DNA of 11,811 nt from Rhynchonema sp. JSB1_4 (lineage: Eukaryota; Nematoda; Chromadorea; Monhysterida; Xyalidae). Location: positions 1 through 11,811 of the forward strand of contig JASAMV010001275.1 of NCBI GenBank assembly GCA_030248065.1. Direction: 5' to 3'. Position 1 is the first letter of the stretch; every line of letters starts with the position of its first letter. Position numbers and translations under genes: made by a program. This document shows positions 7,666 through 11,811 of this stretch, piece by piece. Under the pieces are notes generated by a model, which had not been told where the DNA came from, did not search any database, and worked only from the letters and a program-made list of their open reading frames with translations.

Positions 7666-8194
7666 CAAAAAAATCACAATTTAGGAGCAAAAATAATTTT
7701 TTTGGAAACTCAATTTCTCTTTTATTAGAACGTGGAGGAAGAGAACAAGTCGGCCAGCAGCATCACAAAGTGACATGAGCTGATGGACGGACTATACCAA
7801 CCATAGTCAGGTACATACCCGTACCCTTCCCCTGGCGGTGCGGGTGTGATGGTTTGGCTTTCTGATATTCGGGATGGGAAGTTTGGGTGAAATTATGACG
7901 TCTAGGCACACGACCAATGCAAATAAGCTGCACATAGTGTGAAATTAGAGTGAATACAAAATAGAATCACTCCTTTCGGGTCTGGGGCATGGATAAATAA
8001 ATGCTCACCCAGTCACATATATGCGTGTAGTCATGTGAGAGGCCCTGTGAGTGTGCGCACTATGTCTAGATGCCACATAACAACGATTATGGCACCCAAT
8101 ACACCCATGGTAGGGTTAGGTGATGTCAACAGTGGCAATTTTTATGCAAAAAATAGCACTTTTAGAGCAAAAATAGAGAAATTTTCGAATTTTG
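7666..8194. other. Unique core 3, between B2 and B2'
   Basis: This central stretch of the second foldback is ~530 bp, with A/T-rich edges that make its limits approximate. It contains two adjacent stem-loops (7790-7808 and 7814-7848) and an octamer-like ATGCAAAT at 7917-7924 overlapping a CCAAT. No open frame with recognisable protein character, tRNA B box or 5S-like sequence was seen. It is quite different from cores 1 and 2. Confidence 0.75.
7790..7848 (+). other. Two adjacent stem-loops in core 3
   Basis: Stem 1 pairs GACTAT (7790-7795) with ATAGTC (7803-7808) over a 7-base loop. Stem 2 pairs 7814-7825 with 7837-7848 as a 12 bp stem with two G-U wobbles (7816/7846 and 7822/7840) around an 11-base loop. 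Only five bases separate them. The wobbles would pair only in RNA of this strand, which hints at an RNA structure, but no promoter or terminator defines a transcript. I cannot match it to a known RNA family. Confidence 0.35.
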
Positions 8195-9722
8195 AAATAA
8201 TAAAATTTTTTTTTACTTTTGGAACGAATTTTTCTTTAAATTTGTTTTTAATAAAATTTTTTTTTAAAAACCACTGGGGGTGGAATTCAGAAAACAAAGA
8301 CAAGCTCACCGTCAAGCTCAACGTCAAAGTTCAAAGTCAGATGTATCGGCGTCACGCTGGCTCGTGCAGCAGACGCAATTTTCTAAACGAAGGGTCAACT
8401 TTGACGCATTATTGTGCAAGACTGGATGCTTATCATGGTCTATGCGTTAGCATAGTACGGAAATATGGAACAGCAAAACAGAAAAGAAATCCTGGCATTA
8501 GCTCATTGGCGACATTTTCACAAGATAGCTTACGCATTCAATAGTGTTTGTGTGGGAAAAAAATTCGCAACGCAGATTGAAACATCAGCAGGTCAGATCA
8601 ACGGAAATTTTGCTGTACCTGTGGTGTTATAATTGGGGGTGCTGGCGTGAGCGCGTGTGTTGGGCTTATGCTAATTTTATTATTGCGATAATGTCGTATA
8701 CCCGCCGACACAAAATGCTGAAAAAATCAGCCCGATCGGTACAGCAGAAAGAGGTTTTCTGGACACCCGAGAAATCGTGATGTCCGCGTTCCCAAAAAAG
8801 TGGCGATTGCTATCTCCTCCTAGGAAACTGAATGAAGTCGGCCAAGTTACATATCGATGGACTCGCCTAGTCGTGGAGAGGTACGCGCAAAGAAGAGCAT
8901 TTTGAAACATCACTTCTATCGCGAGAAATCGGCGATTTTTTGGCGTATTAGCAATTCTGAATTCTGATTGGCTGCATGACGTCATTGATTGGCTGCTGAT
9001 GGCGCGCGCGCGTGTGCGTTGCTTTCCGCGTGTTTTCTGTTCCTTTTTGGCCTTGTTTTTTGTCACAAACGGCAGCGAGTTGATTGTAATTTTAAACATC
9101 GCTCAATTCAGTAAAAGTCAAAGCCTAGGCTTAAGCCTAGCAAAGCCTAAGCGTGAAAAACCTTAGACCGATTAGGTCAATTTTGATTTTGCTCCATTTT
9201 AGCTTTGTGAGACCAGGCAGAGTGAAATTTTTATTTTTTTTCAGAATCGTCGTTGTTTGACAATGCAATGCCATATTATAGAAACCGGAAATCGACCCAG
9301 CAAAGTCGGCAAAAATTCCGGTCCGGCCCGCAACTCCTGGCAGGTCTACTCAGCCCGGCCCGGCCCAAGCCTTTTCAGCAATCAATTGAGATCAGAGGTG
9401 GGAATCGTACCGGAGGCAGAGGTGTGAATCGGGCCGGGTTAGGTCACCCCCGGCCCGGCCCGGCCCGATTTTTTTGACCATTTTTTTCTGATGACTTTTT
9501 GCTAAATCCAGTGCCAAATCCTTGCGAAAAACCGCGATTTTTTTTATGAAAAGCCACGATTTTTTTTAATATTTTGGACAATGTCGGGCCGGGAAGTCCG
9601 GCCTGGCATAGCTCGACCATGGAAAACCTCGGGCCGGCCCGGCCTGGCCCGACAATGCGGGGTAGCGCGCCCGATGTTTGGCATGGCACAATAGGTAACC
9701 CCACTCCCCCGATTTTCCCCAC
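8195..9722 (-). repeat. B repeat copy 4 (inverted-repeat arm B2')
   Basis: This copy pairs in reverse complement with B2 (and with B1) and is the most diverged of the four. It lacks about 140 bp of the GC-rich part present in the others: after GGGTTAGGTC near 9444 it jumps straight to GGCCCGGCCCGATTTTTTTGACC. It also has a smaller loss of ~15 bp inside the promoter-like module. Homology ends near 9722, just after GATTTTCCCCACC, without the longer outer end seen in B1' and B2. The 14 bp palindrome is at 9126-9139. No gene is evident. Confidence 0.9.
8964..9018. promoter_or_regulatory. Promoter-like module in B2' (shortened)
   Basis: ATTGG is at 8967-8971, TGACGTCA at 8977-8984 and ATTGG at 8988-8992, followed by the alternating CG run. 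The ~15 bp between the CRE and the second CCAAT found in other copies is deleted, but all three motifs survive. Activity is inferred. Confidence 0.45.
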
Positions 9723-10251
9723 CGAATTTATTTTCGAAAATTACCGGGCACCGGAAAAAAAACGTTTTTTCCTGTTTTTTTCTGAAAAAAACACGGTTTT
9801 TTTCAGTTAGTCACTGTACCTCCAGGAACTACACTGACCGGACCGGCGGCAGTACTATTGTGTTATTCTGGGCGGATCTTCCACGAAATGCCAGTTTACA
9901 AGGACGTGCACCCGAAATCGCCACTGAATTGAACGTACTTGTGCGCGAATAAGAATGGCTGCTCAAGACTCAGGCCATCAGAGGATTCAGGATCGGGCGT
10001 CCCGGCCCGGGTCCGGATGGGCCCAGCGCAGGGGCAGGCCCATGTGTGGGTGGTAAGTATGATGCCAGGTTGGAACCGGAGGCGTGAGATGCGTGATCTT
10101 GGACACTCAAAGAGGTTCGTGGATGGTCGGTTTTTTGTTGGCGGGTTCTTGACTACGGTAGCTTCACCTTCAACACAGCCTGCCAGAATATGGTCCGTAC
10201 CGGAACCTCAGCTGCTGCATAGGTACCGCTCTGCCGGAACCTACCGTATTG
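9723..10251. other. Asymmetric unique segment between B2' and the right TIR
   Basis: This ~530 bp stretch has no mirror copy on the left side, where B1 abuts the TIR directly. Its start is rich in A and T homopolymer runs (9755-9810), including GAAAAAAAACGTTTTTTC-type self-complementary sequence. Toward the right end GGTACCG/CCGGAACC elements recur (about 10195-10250). An open frame crosses its right part but runs on into the 120 bp repeats and shows no protein family character. I see no gene here. Confidence 0.7.
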
Positions 10252-10490
10252 TTAAAAAGCTGACGTCATTCTTGTGTGCACGGTACACTTATTGTGTAAG
10301 AATCATGCAACACCGGCCTAATAAGACAGATCAGGGATCTATTAGCCCAGCCAGGGTGGCGGGTTACGATGTTAAAAAGCTGACGTCATTCTTGTGTGCA
10401 TGGTACACTTATTGTGTAAGAATCATGCAACACCGGCCTAATAAGACAGATAAGGGCTCTATTAGCCCTGCCAGGTTGGCGGGTTAAGAT
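10252..10490. repeat. Right 120 bp tandem repeats, inner part (two complete units)
   Basis: TTAAAAAGCTGACGTCATTC starts at 10252, 10372 and, past the LINE, at 11161, giving exact 120 bp units. CRE palindromes TGACGTCA lie at 10261-10268 and 10381-10388. The innermost unit is complete here but only half present in the left arm. The second unit ends in GATGTT at the LINE junction. Confidence 0.92.
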
Positions 10491-10493
10491 GTT
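10488..10493 (+). repeat. LINE target-site duplication, 5' side
   Basis: GATGTT here recurs at 11157-11162 on the other side of the LINE tail. Without the insertion the flanks join into a normal 120 bp repeat junction (...GGGTTAAGATGTTAAAAAGCTGACG...), which supports a 6 bp duplication made on insertion. Confidence 0.75.
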
Positions 10494-11156
10494 CACCTAC
10501 TATTTACCTGGCATGCAGACACTGTCTTACCAACAGCGTTTGCATGCCCTAAATTTAGACCCCCTAATTTATCGCCGGACCGTGAACGATCTTGTGCTCG
10601 TGTACAAAGTCGTTCATGGTCTCATACCTGGGGTAACCAAGGAATCCTTCTTTCCATCTCGTGACACCGGCCGCCCAACCCGAGGGCACTCCCACAGTTT
10701 GTGTCGAGTCCATGGCGCGGGTGCAGACTTGTCCGGATACTGGGCCTATCGTGTCGTGGACCTCTGGAACAGGCTACCAGAGGGCGTCGTCTCTGCTGCC
10801 TCAATTGCGGCCTTTATATCTAAACTAAACTCACGTGGTCGAGACGTAGTTTCTCGCCATATTTCAACAAAATTCTCAGCCGTCGTTGACTGATCTCCTC
10901 AGTCACTGGGTTGCTGCTTTACAGATAATCATCTATATTCCGTCATCCGTTGCCGACTTTATTGCTCGTTACGTTTGTTCTCTTCATTACCAGTAGTTTG
11001 GTTGGTTGAATCTCGCCGGTACGTTTTCTTTGTCGTTTGTTCGTCATGTTCACATTTTCGTTTATTAATACTCATGTTCACTTTTTTAGGGTTTCTCCGG
11101 ATCTTGTGTAAAGGTCTTTGCGAAAGCGTGCAGATAAAATTTGAAAATTTGAATTT
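10494..11156 (+). mobile_element. 5'-truncated LINE (CR1/L2/jockey-like group), right copy
   Basis: This ~663 bp fragment is flanked by GATGTT repeats and sits inside the 120 bp tandem array. It holds the last ~130 codons of the reverse-transcriptase ORF, a 3' UTR of ~260 bp, and a 3' end of short tandem units AAAATTTG, AAAATTTG, AATTTG (11136-11157). Ending in short tandem repeats rather than a poly-A tail is typical of the CR1/L2 group. Severe 5' truncation is normal for LINE insertions. Clade assignment rests on the tail motif and the 3' end and is tentative. Confidence 0.85.
10495..10893 (+). pseudogene. C-terminal fragment of LINE reverse transcriptase, frame still open
   Basis: The fragment encodes ~133 residues from the region after the reverse-transcriptase catalytic core. 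Recognisable landmarks are RLHALNLDPLIYRRTVNDL then LVYKVVHGLI (the 'RL..L.L..L..RR...DL...YK..HG' block), a TRGHS segment, and YRVVDLWNRLPEGVVSAASI followed by AAFISKLN. These are typical of the extreme C-terminus of CR1/L2/jockey-type ORF2 proteins. The catalytic FADD-type motif and the endonuclease are absent, so it has no activity. The ATG at 10489 comes from the target-site duplication (GATGTT) and is not a native start. The stop is TGA at 10891-10893. The mirrored copy at 655-1316 is frameshifted three times. Confidence 0.85.
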
Positions 11157-11162
11157 GATGTT
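11136..11162 (+). repeat. LINE 3' terminal short repeats and 3' target-site duplication
   Basis: Tandem units AAAATTTG (11136-11143), AAAATTTG (11144-11151) and AATTTG (11152-11157) form the 3' tip, followed by or overlapping GATGTT (11157-11162), the downstream target-site copy. The mirrored version in the left arm is at 649-676. Confidence 0.75.
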
Positions 11163-11330
11163 AAAAAGCTGACGTCATTCTTATGTGCATGGTACACTTA
11201 TTGTGTAAAAATCACGCAACACCGGCCTAATAAGACAGATCAGGGCTTTATTAGCGCAGCCAGGTTGGCGCGTTACGATGTTAAAAAGCTGACGTCATTC
11301 TTGTGTGCATGGTACACTTATTGTGTAAGA
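11161..11330. repeat. Right 120 bp tandem repeats, outer part
   Basis: A complete unit (11161-11280) and a partial one (11281-11330) carry TGACGTCA at 11170-11177 and 11290-11297. The complete unit is, by eye, identical to its mirror in the left arm (531-650). Confidence 0.9.
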
Positions 11331-11513
11331 ACCAGTACCGAACCATTGAATAGGCTTCTGTGTACCAAATGCATTAGCACCCAACTGTTTTCTAAGGTTC
11401 TGTGCACCAACTGTTCTAGTACCAGCGGTTTACTGCGCCTCTGTGAACTAACTGAACCAGTACGCAACATTTTACTTGGTCTCTGTGCACCAACTGCAGC
11501 AGAGCCCAACCGT
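11331..11513. repeat. Right ~42 bp tandem array
   Basis: This is the mirror of 301-483. TCTGTGCACCAAC-like motifs start near 11356, 11398, 11440 and 11482, a regular 42 bp period. It is non-coding; frames stay open because of the period. Confidence 0.8.
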
Positions 11514-11519
11514 TTACGG

Positions 11520-11768
11520 TGTGCCCAAAATCTAGGTGCGTCTAGGCATTGGTCAGCGCGAGGCCCAATGTCTAGGTCCATCTAGGCATTTGCTGGCTGC
11601 TTGCCCAAAATCTAGGTCCGTCTAGGCAGTGGCGCAGCATCAGCACAATGTCTAGGTCCATCCAGGCACCCGCGCAGCAGGCACTCAATGTCTAGGTCCG
11701 TTTAGGCAGTTTTAGCAGCGTGCCTAACCATGTGCCTGGCACACACCTTTCCAGACCTAGACATTGGA
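11520..11768. repeat. Right subterminal ~40 bp tandem array
   Basis: CAATGTCTAGGTC or CAAAATCTAGGT motifs start at 11527, 11566, 11606, 11646 and 11686 (39-40 bp period). One opposite-orientation copy, GACCTAGACATTG, lies at 11754-11766 near the tip. It mirrors the left array including the inverted outermost copy. Confidence 0.85.
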
Positions 11769-11811
11769 GTTTTCCCTGTGGGTAGCGCTCTCCGTGCGCT
11801 GGTTTCCCCTT

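Larger units (their letters stand above)
2..11811. mobile_element. Composite foldback-like non-autonomous DNA element with long TIRs
   Basis: The first and last ~1.5 kb of the window are inverted copies of each other, matching from base 2 (AAGGGGAAACC...) to the last base (...GGTTTCCCCTT). Long TIRs made largely of internal tandem repeats are the hallmark of foldback elements such as Drosophila FB/Galileo and sea-urchin TU; that comparison is architectural, not sequence-based. The interior is again built of inverted repeats (four B arms). No transposase, RNase H-like, helicase or polymerase motif is visible in any frame, so it would depend on proteins supplied in trans. Only base 1 lies outside the match, so no target-site duplication can be read, and the true ends could lie outside the window. 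An alternative is a palindromic amplification of host repeat DNA rather than a transposon. Confidence 0.65.
10313..11811 (-). repeat. Right terminal inverted repeat arm
   Basis: This is the reverse-complement partner of 2-1504. It is the better preserved arm: its LINE-derived reading frame is still open, whereas the left copy carries three single-base indels. Homology to the left arm stops inside the innermost 120 bp repeat, at 10313. The rest of that repeat (10252-10312) has no mirror partner because the left arm is cut there by the B repeat. Confidence 0.95.

Noticed and set aside
7780..7950. tRNA, 5S rRNA or spliced-leader RNA gene in core 3
   Set aside because: No B-box (GGTTCGAATCC-type) sequence, no 5S internal control region and no Sm-site following a donor were found. 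The stem-loops alone are insufficient.
7680..8180. Direct repeat of TTAGRAGCAAAAATA-like sequence on both sides of core 3
   Set aside because: The match is short and A-rich in A/T-rich DNA, so it is plausible by chance, and it is not in the inverted orientation expected of the arms.
9939..10487. 182-codon frame on the plus strand
   Set aside because: Its second half is two translated 120 bp non-coding tandem units, and its first half has no recognisable protein features.
10975..11172. 65-codon frame in the LINE 3' UTR (also mirrored at 639-836)
   Set aside because: It lies downstream of the ORF stop, runs into the 3' terminal repeats and the target-site duplication, and is identical in the mirror copy only because the TIRs are near identical.

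Overview
This is non-coding, repeat-built eukaryotic DNA, most likely from an invertebrate animal genome. The evidence for a eukaryote is a 5'-truncated non-LTR retrotransposon (LINE) tail present in two copies, CRE/CCAAT promoter-type motifs, and the absence of any bacterial-style gene, operon or ribosome-binding site. I cannot name the species. No complete, convincing protein-coding gene is present. The only recognisable coding material is the C-terminal end of a LINE reverse-transcriptase ORF: still open in the right copy, broken by three single-base indels in the left copy.

The window is essentially one large foldback-type mobile element. It starts and ends with terminal inverted repeats (TIRs) of about 1.5 kb (2-1504 and 10313-11811). 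Each TIR is built, from the outside in, of: a terminal segment beginning AAGGGGAAACCAGCGC; a ~40 bp tandem array carrying the motif GACCTAGACATTG; a ~42 bp tandem array carrying GTTGGTGCACAGA; and 120 bp tandem repeats carrying a perfect TGACGTCA. The 120 bp repeats are interrupted by the LINE insertion at the same site in both arms.

Between the TIRs lies a second repeat family ('B', ~1.4-1.8 kb). It occurs four times in alternating orientation: B1 (1505-2934, +), B1' (3577-5207, -), B2 (5822-7665, +) and B2' (8195-9722, -). Each adjacent pair forms an inverted repeat around a different unique core: core 1 (2935-3576), core 2 (5208-5821) and core 3 (7666-8194). Every B arm has a GGCCGGGCC-rich outer part and a promoter-like module (alternating CG run, CCAAT, TGACGTCA, CCAAT). 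A last asymmetric unique stretch (9723-10251) joins B2' to the right TIR.

The composite history I infer is: LINE insertion into one 120 bp repeat of an ancestral TIR; duplication or homogenisation of the TIR in inverted orientation; and invasion or amplification of B-type foldback units that replaced part of one 120 bp repeat on the left. The element encodes no visible transposase, so if mobile it would be non-autonomous. The flanks are not visible, so neither a target-site duplication for the whole element nor its superfamily can be established.
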